Source of the DNA: Simmondsia chinensis
Lineage: Eukaryota > Streptophyta > Magnoliopsida > Caryophyllales > Simmondsiaceae
Direction of reading: 5' to 3'
DNA: 64,000 nucleotides
Assembly (NCBI GenBank): GCA_018398585.1
Contig: JAGTTD010000022.1
Span: 1,019,501-1,083,500 of the forward strand
The position numbers and the translations under genes are program-made. This document shows positions 30,628 through 42,499 of this stretch, piece after piece. Each line of letters starts with the position of its first letter. The first letter of the stretch is position 1. The notes under the pieces were generated by a model. That model made no database searches, was not told where the DNA came from, and worked only from the letters and a program-made list of their open reading frames with translations.

Positions 30628-32870
30628 ACTCTAAAAATAGGGCTTCAACAACATGACACCTGTCATCCATTATCTGATGGTTCTGCTTCCTACAATCATA
30701 TTGTAAAAGATTTCATGTTTTTGTCCACTAAAAACTTTATATTAGAGTTATAAAAAAGGAAAGACTGAATATATAAGTATATTGGATTACTCTATTTAAT
30801 ATCAACTAGTTTTAGAACGAAATCACTTGCATTATATATGTAATTGAACTTTATATATCAACTTGATTGTTCTAATAACTGACCTGATGGATTTTCACGA
30901 CATTATAATATGACTACTAAAATACATAAAATAATAATAGAACACCGAAATATTTTATAATACAATTTCATTTTAACTCGAATACAAAACAATTTACCAT
31001 TAACACTTCTCGTCAACCATATGTTAATGTGTGTTAACTATATGTTTTATTGTGTTTCAGGTCAAACATTAAGTCAATGCCATTTAATGATTGATACTAT
31101 ATAGTATATAATATGATATGATATGATATGATATGGTTACCGTTATATCAAAAATTAGGGCCATTTTCTACTCTAGCGAGTACATTTGTGATCCCGACGT
31201 CTATAGAACTTAAGGTCCTTTCTCCTCTAGAATCTTCTAGTAGGTTCTCGTAAAACAATTTTTAAAGGTGATAATGAGGTGGTTGTTAAAGTTATTCTGA
31301 GTTCGTACGAGGTTCCAGCAAATATCCTATCTGTTGTAGATAACATTCGACTTATCAACAAAAAGTGTCTCTAGATTTCTTCATTTGTTACTTTAGAAGA
31401 GCAAAGCGATTCGTCGATTGGCCAGCGAATTCTGAGCAGGGAACTTTTGGTATCTCGGTGTGGGATCGGCCACTAGGTGGAGTCCTATAATCTCTCAATT
31501 CTTGAAGATGACTTGGGGATTTCTGTCCGTAGAGAGCAATCCTTAAGCAATCAGGTTTTTACTGTTTTCAAAAAAAATCTTCGATACAAAAATAAAGGTG
31601 TTATTACTATGTTTGGTCCATATATCAGAACATAATACCCCTAGAGTTTTCTTTTGTGAACTGAAGAGCCTTAGAATTGATAACATAATTCAATCGCTGA
31701 TATATAATACATATGTTTCATTGCATTTATATACGCCATGATATATAAAGGGAAGTCAAGTTTGTGGCGAATGACCGATTTATAGAGTTACTCCCCTAAT
31801 AGCTTAATTTTGATCAAGGATGCAACAAAAAATAACTCTTTTGTGCCTCAAGAACAAGAAAAACCCGAAGCTAAGCCCGAGGTCAACTGAGACGAACCAA
31901 ACTTCATCCAGAAATGGTCTTGTACTCTAAAATCTCTTGTATCACAAATATGTATTGCGCACAAATTTGTGACAGAAAACATTTTTTATCTCACTTCTAT
32001 TTAATATTTTTTTACATAATTTCATATCAACAATCATAAATACGAAAATATTTTCCTCCATTGAGGAGAAATTGACTCCTGATCAGTTCAATCTCGACTT
32101 GATCAAGCTTAAACCTCATACAAATTTTTGAAAAGTAAACATTTTTTTGAACTTGGTAAACAGTAAATTTTCAAAAATAAATTTTTAAATAAAATATTTA
32201 TAAGGAAAAAAAATTTAATAAGAAAACTATTTCCATTTAACCAATTACGAATCCTAAAAGCATAGGATGTTGGATTTAGACTCGATAATATATCTTGGTC
32301 AAGAAGATATGATCTCGTGTTAAAAAGAAAATCAAATATCTCTAAAAATACAAGATCTTAACTGTTAGTGTATAGAACGGTTATTGGACCTTCACCTATC
32401 ACTTTAAATTTTTGGGATAGTTGGTTTGTTAACGTGGTGTTAGAGCCTTGCTGACCGAGCGTGATAGGACATAACAAGCTAGATATTCTTTGACTCGACA
32501 AACTCAAGTCAAAAAAAATATTATACAACTTCAAAGAAACAAAAATTGACTCATTTTAATATATGGTTTGCGAGAGACAACATTGACCTTCCCCCGGGTA
32601 AAACTTCAATTAATTTCTCGAACTGACATGCATGTCTGTAACGATATCAACTATCTCAAAAGCTTAAAGTCAAAAAAAAGCTTTATACTCTAAGAATGCC
32701 CATAGAACTTGGAAAAGAAAACATACCTTCAACATGGGTTGATTCTCTTGGGCACACAGCTTCATGTCGTCAGATTCTAATTTTATTCGTACATCACGAT
32801 TTGCTTCATATCTTCATTTGTTAATCTCCATCCTTCGACCCATGTCCTTACACTCCACCAATAGTCGATA
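30628..32870. other. Intergenic DNA, no supported gene
   Basis: A GATAT pentamer repeat lies at 31105-31133. 31140-31600 has near-unique, more balanced composition and may be an old LINE or gene fragment, but its frames are broken and no domain is recognised. 32380-32700 repeats wording also seen near 60980-61200 (actatctcaaaagcttaa, ttatactctaa), an unclassified dispersed repeat. Confidence 0.35.
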
Positions 32871-32873
32871 TTT

Positions 32874-33275
32874 ATGAGATTAACATCACCACTGATAGGT
32901 TCACCAAGAGGGTTTCTCAGAGAGAAATGTATAGAGCTAATTTGGCAGTCTAGCCACCTCCCGAGTCGATATCAGAAAAGCGACGAGGACAAATTCTTTC
33001 GGAAAGGAGAAGGAGGAGGTGGACAGAATGCCAAAAATGGCTCTACAACACTTCCTATGAGAAACCATGTTGAAGAAAGAAGGGAAAGCAATAAACAGCT
33101 GAATAAAAGCACCATTTTTGAACCAAGTGGTCCTATAATATGTTACATTAATTTGTTGTGGCACACCTTGCCTATATATATTGCACAAAGAATATTAAAG
33201 GTAACTTTTTTTTTCAATAATTATAGAAAAAAAGTCACGATATTAAGTAAGCATATTTGTAAAAGCAAGGCATAA
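32874..33275 (+). other. Open frame of 133 codons, unidentified, probably non-coding
   Basis: The frame begins MRLTSPLIGSPRGFL and contains GEGGGGQNAKNG. It has no recognised domain, no convincing start context, and its opposite strand is open for 83 codons as well. It could be a captured gene fragment in an unidentified element; I do not support it as a gene. Confidence 0.15.
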
Positions 33276-33329
33276 ACGTACACGTTGAAAAGGATGCAGC
33301 AAAAAAGACGAGTTATATTAAAGGCAAGT

Positions 33330-33605
33330 ATAATACATTATTGAATTATTTACATGGACAAAAGTTCATGTAATTTGCTTATGATGATAATTTGATTTTT
33401 AATGGTTACATCATTGGTTGTTTTAAATTGGATAAGTGAGTTAATTTGCATTAGATTACTTGTATCTAACATGATTGTCACATTAAAAATTATTAACTAC
33501 AATTTGACCATTATACTCAATTAATCTATCAAAAAAAAAAAAAACCATAATACTCAATTAGTACAATTAAAAGTACAAGAACTAAATTGACACATTGGGC
33601 AAAAT
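33330..33605. repeat. MITE family 2 fragment
   Basis: 'aaaagtacaagaactaaattgac' and 'cttgtatctaacatgattgtc' match parts of the copies at 25220 and 54032. Both ends are lost; a 16-A run interrupts it at 33529. Confidence 0.5.
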
Positions 33606-33945
33606 ACAATAACTATTCATGTAGGGCATACACCTTTTGGTTGATTAAAGTCAGGCTCGGTTTTCGGGTAAAAGCATGGTGTAATTCGTTTCCATACTCT
33701 CCGATTGATGCAGCATGCAACGTACAATTTTTTAAGGCTTGGTCTCCATCTTCACTGCGGGGCTGTTAGGTCGTCCGATGAGCAAAGTCCAATTCCAGCC
33801 TTGGGGTGGCTGGTTCTTAGGTTTTTAATTTTCTTGTATTTTGTCTCTTTTGGTACATGATATGTACTTTTTGTCGGGTGCTATATTTCAGATGCCGGAT
33901 TATGTATTGCGAGCTTCGCTCGTAATTTATCCAAAAAAAACAAGA
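33606..33945 (+). mobile_element. Probable LINE 3' end
   Basis: The stretch ends 'gagcttcgctcgtaatttatcc' followed by eight A residues, like other LINE tails here. It is T/G-rich with short broken frames. No target duplication was found, and its left neighbour is a broken MITE family 2 copy. Confidence 0.45.
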
Positions 33946-34004
33946 ACTTTTGATGTAATAATCGTATATAATTAATTATTTTGTACCATTAGTTGGGTGC
34001 AGCT

Positions 34005-34260
34005 TAGTTGAACCGAGATTGGGCTCTTTAGCTCGAATATTGTCTAAGCACCGTTTTGCTTATGAGCTTGAGCTTTACTTTTTAGTTTTGTCTCTTGTAT
34101 CTCCTAGACGAACATTTTCCACCCTCTTACTTATTAAAAAAAAAAAAAAGTACGCCAGGCTCGTAATTTAGTTTGAACAGATTGCAGTCAATTGTACTTA
34201 GAGCCTTCTAAGCTAAATACCAAGCTTTCTTGTGAAGGCTCATGAGCCTAGCGTACTTTT
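34005..34260. repeat. GAGCTT/AGCTCG low-complexity island
   Basis: Short motifs GCTCTTTAGCTCG, GAGCTTGAGC and GGCTCATGAGCC recur without a period. They are related to the denser islands at 11410-11785 and 42500-43030. Confidence 0.45.
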
Positions 34261-34478
34261 CAGAGGAGGGTTGCACATTTACACCTCATGTGACGTCGTG
34301 ACCGCGTACAAAAAAAGTTAACATGTCTAAATTAGCAAAGGAGATTTTATAAATATTGTTTCATCTTCGCTACCTTGTAGTAGTACTTCCCCGCCCTTTT
34401 CACTCGGGAAAGCAACTCTAGCCATTACTCTTTGTCTTGAATCACAGATGAAAGCCAAGAGCTGCTACTTACATCCCC

Positions 34479-34676
34479 AACAACAAAAACAACAACAGAC
34501 CCAGTGCCTCAAGGGCTCCCGCCTAAGCAAGATCCGGGGGTGGATGTACGCAGCCTTACCTCTTCAGAATGTAACATTGCCGAGAGGCTGTTTCCAAAGC
34601 TACATACATCCCCACCCTTCTTAAACCCTACATTAACTGGAGCTCTTTTAAGGCACCGAGTTTGCTGCTGTTGTTG
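34479..34676. mobile_element. Two SINE 3' ends in inverted (5'-to-5') arrangement
   Basis: The left half (34479-34597) is a minus-strand SINE body with tail CAACAAAAACAACAACAG; the right half (34598-34676) is a plus-strand body ending TTTGCTGCTGTTGTTG. Both lack the 5S head and are joined body-to-body. RNA across the region could fold into an imperfect hairpin. Confidence 0.7.
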
Positions 34677-34699
34677 ACGTGAGAGGAGGAGTGTGACGT

Positions 34700-35990
34700 G
34701 GAAGGAAGCGTGCACGGTGGTGGATGTACGATATACAAAATTGTAAAGTCTTTTTTGTTTAATTATTATTAAAAATAAATAAATAAATAAAGAGGGAGTG
34801 GCTTTTATGCATGCTTTGCTTTTGACTTGCGTAACATAAAGTTGATAGAGAGAGAGAGAGAGAGATTTGAATTGTGTTTTTACATCATTCGTCTCCCCGC
34901 TCTTTTGACTCCCTTGTCAACTCTCTTTTTCCAAATTTGTGCTTTCTTTGTCATTATTTACGGTCTATTTGGACAAGTTTTTTTTTAAATATACTTTTTT
35001 TGGAATTTGAAGTTGTTTGACTTTAAAATGGAGTGGTTTTAAATAAAAGTAGAAGTTAAATAACGCTTTTCTTTTAAGTCGAAAGTAGAAACAAAAAGTA
35101 AAAATTTTTCTGACAAAAATACCTCTATTGAAAGTAGTTTTTGAAAAAGTGTTCCTACATAAAATGTTTTTGAAACGAAAGTGGGCTTAAGTAAATGCAA
35201 AAGCTAAATGGGGCTTTTTTTTAAATCAAAAGTAGTTATAAAAATTAAAAATTTTGGGACAAAATTGCCTTTATTAAAAACACATTTTTACAAAAGTACT
35301 ACCGTAAAAAATGCTTATGAAAAAATAGTTCTTTCATAGCTTGGAGAAATAAGCTATTAGTAATAAAAGATCTTTAATATATAAGCGTATATACCATCTT
35401 TTACGAAAATATTTATATTACATCTGATGATCAATTCGAGAAAACAAATAGAGGAGGCAGAAAGCTGAATAGTGGTTAATGTGTAAGTACTAGAAATATG
35501 ATTAAATCCTCATAAATGAAGCGAGAAAAAAGTAAAGAGTTTTGTGCACGAGCCTCCCATAAGCACGTCACCCTTTAATGTTGATACGGGTTAATCTAGG
35601 AAGGGTCGGTTTGCCCCTCGAAGACCAACGAAGTAATGAGATTGAGAAGAAGGGAACGAGAGAGAGAATCAAGAATTGGAGGGAGAAGAGAAGTAGTAAC
35701 TTGTATTATCGTTCAAACATAATTCGCTACATACATTTCAAGACTATTTATATGAATTGCTAACTAACACAACCAACTAACATAACCACCTAATTAGCTT
35801 AATTACTTACAATTTCAATGCAAGATTTATATTTCTTATATTCTTATATCTCTATACAAAATATACTGTATCGTAGATCTAGAATATCCGACAGGCAATG
35901 AAACCCGATTGTCCACATACCTTACCACAAAGGGTCATTAGAACACAACTAAAAGATTCCGAAAGTCTCACAAATTCAGTTTCGCAAATA
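34700..35990. other. Intergenic DNA, no supported gene
   Basis: A (GA)n tract lies at 34846-34866. 34960-35340 repeats 'aaagtagaa...aaaaattt' phrases in direct and inverse order and may be an old MITE. No gene recognised. Confidence 0.35.
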
Positions 35991-36025
35991 TAATGTCTAG
36001 CTCAGGGGGCGGCTCAAGGGTAAAG

Positions 36026-36066
36026 AAACATACCCAGTGCCTCAAGGGCTCCTGCCTACGCAGGGT

Positions 36067-36101
<35 letters not shown>

Positions 36102-36212
36102 ATGGGCGGATGTACGCAGCCTTCCCCCTTCAGGGTGTTAACTTGAAGAGAGGTTGTTTCCCAGTGTCCCCAACCTAAGGGTGAGGACTTCCTAATGCCG
36201 CCAACCTGAGCA
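36026..36212 (-). mobile_element. SINE carrying a 33-base poly-G run
   Basis: Imperfect duplications GGCGGCTCAAGGGTAAAG (36008-36025) and GGCGGCTCAGGGTTAAAG (36213-36230) flank it. The body is the usual minus-strand text (CAGTGCCTCAAGGGCTCC). At the position where other copies have a short G tract (GGGTCGGGGG) this one has G x33 (36068-36100). Only the last few 5S bases (GAAGTCCTCACC) remain. Confidence 0.85.
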
Positions 36213-36429
36213 GGCGGCTCAGGGTTAAAGCCCATAAAGTAAGGTATTTAGGCCCCAAAATTTTTATGCCCTATAATTTGATATTAGTTAAAAATTTATA
36301 AAGTAAACAAATAATGTGTTCGGTTTAAAATAAAAAAGAGGAATTACACACATATAAAATATTAAACGTCAATACAAATAACAATAAAATACCCCACATA
36401 TCTTCTCACTTACCTAACAGGAACAAAGG

Positions 36430-36606
36430 AACATACATAATACCTCAAGGGCTCCCACCTACCCAAGGTCTAGGGGGCGGATGTACGCAGCCTTCCCCCT
36501 TCGGGGTGTCAACCTAAAGAGAGACCGTTTCCTAGTGCCTCCAACCTAAGGGTGAGGACTTCCCAGGAGGTCACCCATCCTGATACTGCTCTCGCCAAAA
36601 CACGCT
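36430..36606 (-). mobile_element. 5S-headed SINE, subfamily A, 5'-truncated
   Basis: Tail side 'aatacctcaagggctccc', body, and the 3' half of the 5S block (minus strand: AGCGTGTTTTGGCGAGAGCA-like, CAGGATGGGTGACCTCC). Similarity stops at 36606. No target duplication was identified. Confidence 0.8.
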
Positions 36607-36609
36607 TAT

Positions 36610-37260
36610 AATTCTCTTTATTTTTTCCCACTTAAGAGTTACTCGTAAACTAGTTACTTAATTAAAAAGACTGAAGATTGATGAAAGTGTTAAATGACTA
36701 TATTATTAATTGAAAAAAAAAAAAAAATTGGTCAGAGAAAAAATATTAGAAGAACTTCGTTATAAAAATTTAAATAGTAATTTTGATCTCAAAAAGTTAG
36801 AAAAATAAAATTTAAATAAATTTTTTTTATAATTAAAAAAGGTCTCATTTTATACTTAGATTTGAGCTTTTGAACCTATTGGGCCATCCTTAGTCCAGCT
36901 CTCGTAATAAAAAGAACCCTTCTAAAACACAGTCGTACTTAGTGAATGGTTTTAGGAATCGATTAAAATTTGTTGGATAATGTTATTGTCATAGCAAAAT
37001 TTTTATTAGATTATAGTTTTTAAGGTAATATTATAGCTCTATGTTCGTAAATTATATTATTACTCTAAAAATAATAATTTTTGGCCTGATAATAACTACT
37101 CCGAGTAAGATTGGTATTTACTTGTGATATTTACTATCAAATGTTTAATTGGGAATGGGCCCGATAGATTTGATAGGACTTGGGCTTTGTTGTTAGTGGT
37201 CATGCTGAAATATGAGACATGTTGGGCCTCATGTTATTGGGCCGGACATTCTTTGATAAT
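36610..37260. other. AT-rich intergenic DNA
   Basis: No gene. 36840-36905 (tattgggccatccttag) may be one end of an element whose other end is near 36230 (taggccccaaaattt), as in the ggcccc-ended repeat at 45630-45835. Confidence 0.35.
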
Positions 37261-37265
37261 AATAT

Positions 37266-37455
37266 TTACCACTCCGAAGTTAAGGATGCTTGGGTGAGAG
37301 TAGTGCCAAGATGGATGATCTCCTAGAAAGTCTTAGTATTACACCACTCAGGTTGGGGGTACTGAGAAACAGTCTCTCTTCAGAGTAGCACTCTGAATCC
37401 ATCCCCCCAAACCCTGCTTAGGAGGAAATTCTTGGGACACTGGAAACGTTGTTTT
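37266..37455 (+). mobile_element. 5S-headed SINE, 5'-truncated, diverged
   Basis: It starts inside the 5S block (ACTCCGAAGTTAAGGATGC, TTGGGTGAGAGTAGTGCC), then a shortened body (GGTTGGGGGTACTGAG, deletion before CCATCCCCCCAAACCC) and the tail GGACACTGGAAACGTTGTTT. Confidence 0.8.
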
Positions 37456-37459
37456 GTTG

Positions 37460-39460
37460 TTTATATGTATTTATTTGATTTTTTTTCCTTTTTAAAAAGA
37501 ATCTTTATACTTTTTTCAAATTGATTGCGTATTCGAGAATTAATTATAGATCAAAATGAAAAGGATGATATCCAAACATACCACTAAACTACTGATCAAA
37601 ATCAAAGCAATTTACAAATTTTTTTATTTTATCAAAGACACCCACTGAGCTATTAGTCAAAATCAATGCGACCCTCTTAACTTCTAATTTAATTAAAGAC
37701 GTCCTAGAACTATTAGTGATAATCAATATAAAATCTCAACTTCTACATATATCAAAGATACCCAAATTTTAACAAAAATTAATTTGATTTCGTAACTCAA
37801 ATTTAACTAAAGACATCCGAAACCATTTAAAAAGATCCCAAAAAATGGTTCAGTGTTTAGATATTTAGTAATATGTTATATAGATTTTCTAATCTTAACG
37901 ATTTTTGAGTTGAATCAAAACTCAAAAGTATTTTTGAGATATCCTAAACATTTGTAATTTATTTTTCAAATATTTTCCCCATGACTTAATTAGGATTCCT
38001 TAAAATTATTTTTTGTGCCACATAAAATGAAAAAGAATTAGCTCAAACATAATTTAATTGCACTTATATTTAAAACAACTTTAAATTTTTAAAAATTATT
38101 TATAAAAATTTAAAATTTCGAAAAATATGAAAAAAGAATATTTAAAATTTAAAATTATATTTGTATTTAAAATAAATTTGAGAAGTTATTTTAAATACAA
38201 ATGCCATTTTTCTTTTTAGTCAAATTTTTTTTTTAAGTGTCACAATAGCTTAATTTAAAAAAATCCTAACGTGTTCCAAAAAAAATCCTAACGAAGTTAT
38301 GAGAATGGCACCTAGAAAAAAGATCATCGAAGTTTATGTTATTATAAAATATTTTAAATCCAATTTTTTTAAATTGGTGGATTAAATTAATTTTAGTTAA
38401 TAATTATTGGATAATTTTAAGGAAATTAAAAGTTGGGATTACATTAATTTTGATCAATAGTTTGAAGTGTTTTTAAAAATATTAAAAATTTGAGTCATTT
38501 TTATTAAATATTTCAAGGGTATGTTTGTTGACATATTTGCTTTGGATAAGGGTTTAGCATTCTTAGGCTGAATTTGGTTCAGATTTTTAACAGTTTAAAA
38601 CTGTAAAAAAGATCTAATTGACTGTAGGACTTGCTTTTGATTGACAGAAAATATATTTTTGCATTTTTTTGACAGCTTAAATAGAACGATGAAAAAACTG
38701 TTTTATAACTAAGTAGAAAAAGATGTAAAATTGAATTTTTTCTACAACTTATTTTTAAAAAATGCTTTAAAAATACTATATTAATATTAAATATTCACCA
38801 CTATGACCTACTTTTATTTGTTATCACCACCGCCATCTATCATCACCCTTTTTATACCCATAGGTCACTACACTCACCACTCTCCACTACCATATCCAAC
38901 TATTATTATAATTTTCTTGTACCTGCTATTATTGATTAATTTATATTATTAAGTCATTTTTGTGATTATAATATATGAGTTCTTTTTTCAAATTTATATT
39001 CAAATACTTTATTTTGTAAAAAAGATCTTTCTGCATAGCACAACTAAACACTTTATTGTAAAAAGATACAGATCTTAAATAGATATATCTTATTGAAACA
39101 GATAAGCTGAAATAAGATAAGCTAAACGCCCTACTCCCAAACTTAAGTTCATTTTTCTTTTTAACATGAACTCAAGGTTTGTTTTCAAAATCTTTATTTT
39201 TGTCGCATTATTTAAAATGGGGCTTTATTTAAAATGGGGGCTGTTTTCCCCGCAATTTATGCTTATTTTTTTAATCATATTTTTTATTTTTTTTAATTAT
39301 TTTAAAATAAAAAACTAAAATACCTTGAAAACAATCATGAACAAAAAAATAATTGACTATATTGAAATAATGAATTCAAATTATAAAACTAAACTTTATA
39401 ATTTTGAGAAGTAAAATAGTATGAATAAATAAACAGAAGAAAATACTCAAATTTTAATAT
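37460..39460. other. Very AT-rich intergenic DNA
   Basis: No gene. 37560-37860 contains four loose repeats of 'ccaaactattagtcaaaatcaat'-type phrases (period about 75) that look like the arms of an old MITE, echoed inversely near 38440-38570. The rest is unrecognised. Confidence 0.35.
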
Positions 39461-39945
39461 CTAAAAATATGAAAAATTATCACTTAAATACCCTGAGATT
39501 TGAGCATTTATACTTAAATACCTCGACATTTTATTATATACGATGAAGTACCTTGAGTTTTAGATATTTTATCACTTAAGTATCCTAAAGTTTTTAAATT
39601 TTATCAAATGGTACCCTTTTATTAAAAATTTGATAGATTTTTGTTAGAATTTGATATTTTTTTGCCGGAAAAAGCAAAAATAACACATAAATAATTATTA
39701 TAATTGTTAGATGGTCTATATCAACATTCAATGAATATTTTATCCTAATTTGTTAAATATTTAATAAAAATTGGTACTATCTTATATATATATTATCGTA
39801 TGTATATATTATATCAAAATTTTTTTTTTAGGTAAAATTAATCAAATTTTTACAAAATTGATCAAATTACATTATAGATTACCTAATTAATAAAATATTT
39901 AAATCTCAGGATACTTAAATAAAAAAATTTCTAAAAATTTTGATA
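39461..39945. repeat. MITE-like element, family 4, copy
   Basis: 'gaaaaattatcacttaaatac' at the left and 'ggatacttaaataaaaaaattt' at the right are inverted ends shared with 30050-30627. The interior is AT-rich and non-coding. Confidence 0.55.
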
Positions 39946-40075
39946 GAGTTGTTAGAGCAATTTTAATAGAAATAGAGTTTAAGAAGAAGAGAAATAGAAT
40001 TAGGAGGAGAAAAGAGAGAATCGAATGGAGAATTTATTGATGATGCCTCAATATAAGCTAATAGTCTCTATTTAT

Positions 40076-40310
40076 GAAAACCAAAGAGGGCACCAACACG
40101 CCGTCACCGAATTTCATTAGAACTCCGAAGTTAAGCGTACTTGGGCGAGAGTAGTACCAGGATGGGTGACCTCCTGGGAAGTCCTCACCCTCAAGTTGGG
40201 GGCACTGAGTAACAGCCCCTCTTCAGGTTAACACTCTGAAGGGGGAAGGCTACGTACATCCGCCCCCCCGGCCCTGCGTAGGCGGGAGCCCTTGAGACAT
40301 TGGGTATATT
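40076..40310 (+). mobile_element. 5S-headed SINE, subfamily A, best-preserved 5S control region
   Basis: A 14-bp duplication TAGTCTCTATTTAT (40062-40075, 40311-40324) flanks it. The 5S block at about 40128-40187 keeps nearly all of the A box, intermediate element and C box of plant 5S genes (GTTAAGCGTACTTGGGCGAG, AGTAGTACCAGGATGGGTGA, CCTCCTGGGAAGTCCTC). Body and tail are complete (GAGACATTGGGTATATT). Of all copies it looks most capable of pol III transcription. Confidence 0.93.
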
Positions 40311-40324
40311 TAGTCTCTATTTAT

Positions 40325-40750
40325 TGAAAGAGGAAAATACTAATTAATATCATAACTACATAATAAACAGAAAAATAACCTAAATAAAGTACCTATTAAT
40401 ATATTATTTAATTATATATCTAATACGTGATTAATTTATTTATTATGTATTAAGTTAATATATTTTATTAATAAAAAGATAAAAACAAAAAAAAAAAAAG
40501 AAGAAGAAGAAGATACATGAAATCATAAAAAGCTGGTGTAGTAGTGGGAAATTACCCAACAGCGCCGCCATGGATAGACTGAGAGAGAATGAGTGATGCG
40601 GATTCTGCTCTTTGCATTAATTGCTCAAATAAATTAAAAATTATTTAATTTTTATCATTTTTTAAAGTTATATTTAAATTTTTTAATATTATATCTAATA
40701 TTAATACTGTTAATTTTTTATTAAAGGAAATATAAAATTATTAAATTATT
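40325..40750. other. AT-rich intergenic DNA
   Basis: No gene. A GAA repeat lies at 40499-40513. Confidence 0.4.
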
Positions 40751-40753
40751 TTT

Positions 40754-41165
40754 AATAAAACTTGTTTTTATCGATGAGTTATAAACAAGTTTACCAATAA
40801 AAAACACTTCTAAGGTTTTTTGGTGGCAAAAGTCAGTAACGGAGCATCGAACGCTTAAGAATTTTACAAATTTAAAAGTGAACGATAACTTCGTTATTTG
40901 TAAAATATATTACTTAATATAATTTCGTCAAAGTAAATACGAAATTACTAAACTTCTTCTAATAAAACTTATTTTTTATCGATGAATTATAAACAAGTTT
41001 ACAAATGAAAAATACTTCTAAGTTTTTTTGGTGGCAAAAATCAGTAACAACGCGCCAAACCCTTAATAATTTTATAAATTTAAAGGTGAATGGTAATTTT
41101 GTCATTTGTAAAATATATTACTTAATATAGTTTAATTAAATTAAGCTAAACGTTGTATTTTGATG
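40754..41165 (+). repeat. Tandem duplication, period 207 bp
   Basis: The text from AATAAAACTTG (40754) to about 40935 is repeated from 40961 with about 85-90% identity, including 'ttttttggtggcaaaa', 'aaatatattacttaatata' and 'tcagtaac'. There is no coding frame. Confidence 0.8.
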
Positions 41166-41179
41166 TATTTATACCCCAA

Positions 41180-41560
41180 AATACAGCATTTTATTTGACA
41201 AAAAACTAACTGTGTTAGTATTATGTGTGATATTAAAAAATTATTGAAAAGTTAAGGTAAAACTTTAAAAATTAGAAAAGTTAGTTTCTAATATCTTACC
41301 TAAAATATAGGTAATTTTCAGTAAAAACTAAAATCTAAAATAAGCCAGCTATTTTCTAAAGATTTATCACCAATTTAATTTAAAAGAGTTATTATTATCA
41401 AGTAAAAATTTATCCGTATTATAGTAGCAATGTGACTTATAAAAAATAAATTTTGTTATGATGATAACATTATTCTAATTAAATCGGGTAAAATGAATAT
41501 TCAATTTAAAAGTCATAATAAATTGAGTTATTTATATTTTAATATTTTAATATTTTTTAA
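41180..41560. repeat. MITE family 3-like remnant
   Basis: 'ctaactgtgttagtattatgtgtgatatt' and 'ttacctaaaatataggtaattttcagtaa' resemble parts of 22105-22830 and 61420-61580. Boundaries are unclear. Confidence 0.35.
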
Positions 41561-42013
41561 AATAATTAAAAAAGGCCATTGTCTTTTTTAAATTATTAAG
41601 AATACTCATAATTTTTTCTTATTTTAATAAAAAATCAATTTTCTGCGTGATTACATTATTTTATTCAACAAAGCTTGCATGACTAATGTTTTTTTATTAA
41701 TGTTACACTAAAATAATACAAATATCTTTCAAAATTTTTATTCTTACTTTGTAAGCACAAAAGTTCAGAATGTATTATATAAAAACTATATGATTCCTTC
41801 ATTTGTTTAAAAACAGTGTTATTGAACTATATTTCTATTATTTTATTATAATATTAATGAAAAAAAAATATCACATCTGCTATCTTAATAGAAAATGACG
41901 ATATCATGTTGTAGAGGAACATTTTTATCAATACTATAAGAACTTGAAGACTTTTTTATTAATTCAAAAAAATTATAGTTTTTTCTTATTTTTTAAAATA
42001 TTATGTACTAAAA
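41560..42013. repeat. MITE-like element, family 1, copy c
   Basis: The order 'attaataaaaaa...gcgtgattacatt...gcatgactaatgtttttttattaatg' and the mirrored right half match the 21030-21545 copy. Divergence is greater. Confidence 0.5.
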
Positions 42014-42499
42014 TATAAGGAGTTGTTTGATAATCGAAAATTTTAGTAGAAAAAATTTAATGGAATATTAAAAAATGTGTTCATTAATCTAATTTTCTAA
42101 TTAGAAAAGTTGAAAAACAGTTTTTTAGCTTTTCTTATTCTATCTCAAAATTGAAAACAGTTTTAAACTGTTTTACAAATTTTTTTACAAAATAGAGACC
42201 TTATTTTTTAACATTTTCCTCATTCCTTTTCACTTTTTTCACACTACTCACTCATTTTATAATAGTTTTCTATATACCTCTGCCTCCTTCTCCTCTTGCA
42301 TCAATGATTTTAGAGTATTTAATTGTAGATTTTCAATTTTAAAAACGATAAATGATTTTCATGACAGAGGACAAATAAGAGGATTACGCAAGTTATTTAA
42401 TTATAGACGCTCATCCTTGTAAAATGTGATATAGCAGGCTTTACGGATGCTTAAGGCTAGGTTCCCCTTTTTAAAAGCGATACCAAACTAGTCACTAAG

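Noticed and set aside
32874..33275. 133-codon frame as a gene
   Set aside because: No domain, opposite strand also open, no promoter or splice context; kept only as a low-confidence entry.
36001..36110. Poly-glycine protein frame over the poly-G run
   Set aside because: It results from a G homopolymer inside a SINE.
40090..40190. 5S rRNA genes at the many 5S-like blocks
   Set aside because: Each block is embedded in a longer dispersed unit with a SINE tail and target duplications, has a changed 5' end and lacks the 5S 3' end. They are not tandem genes.
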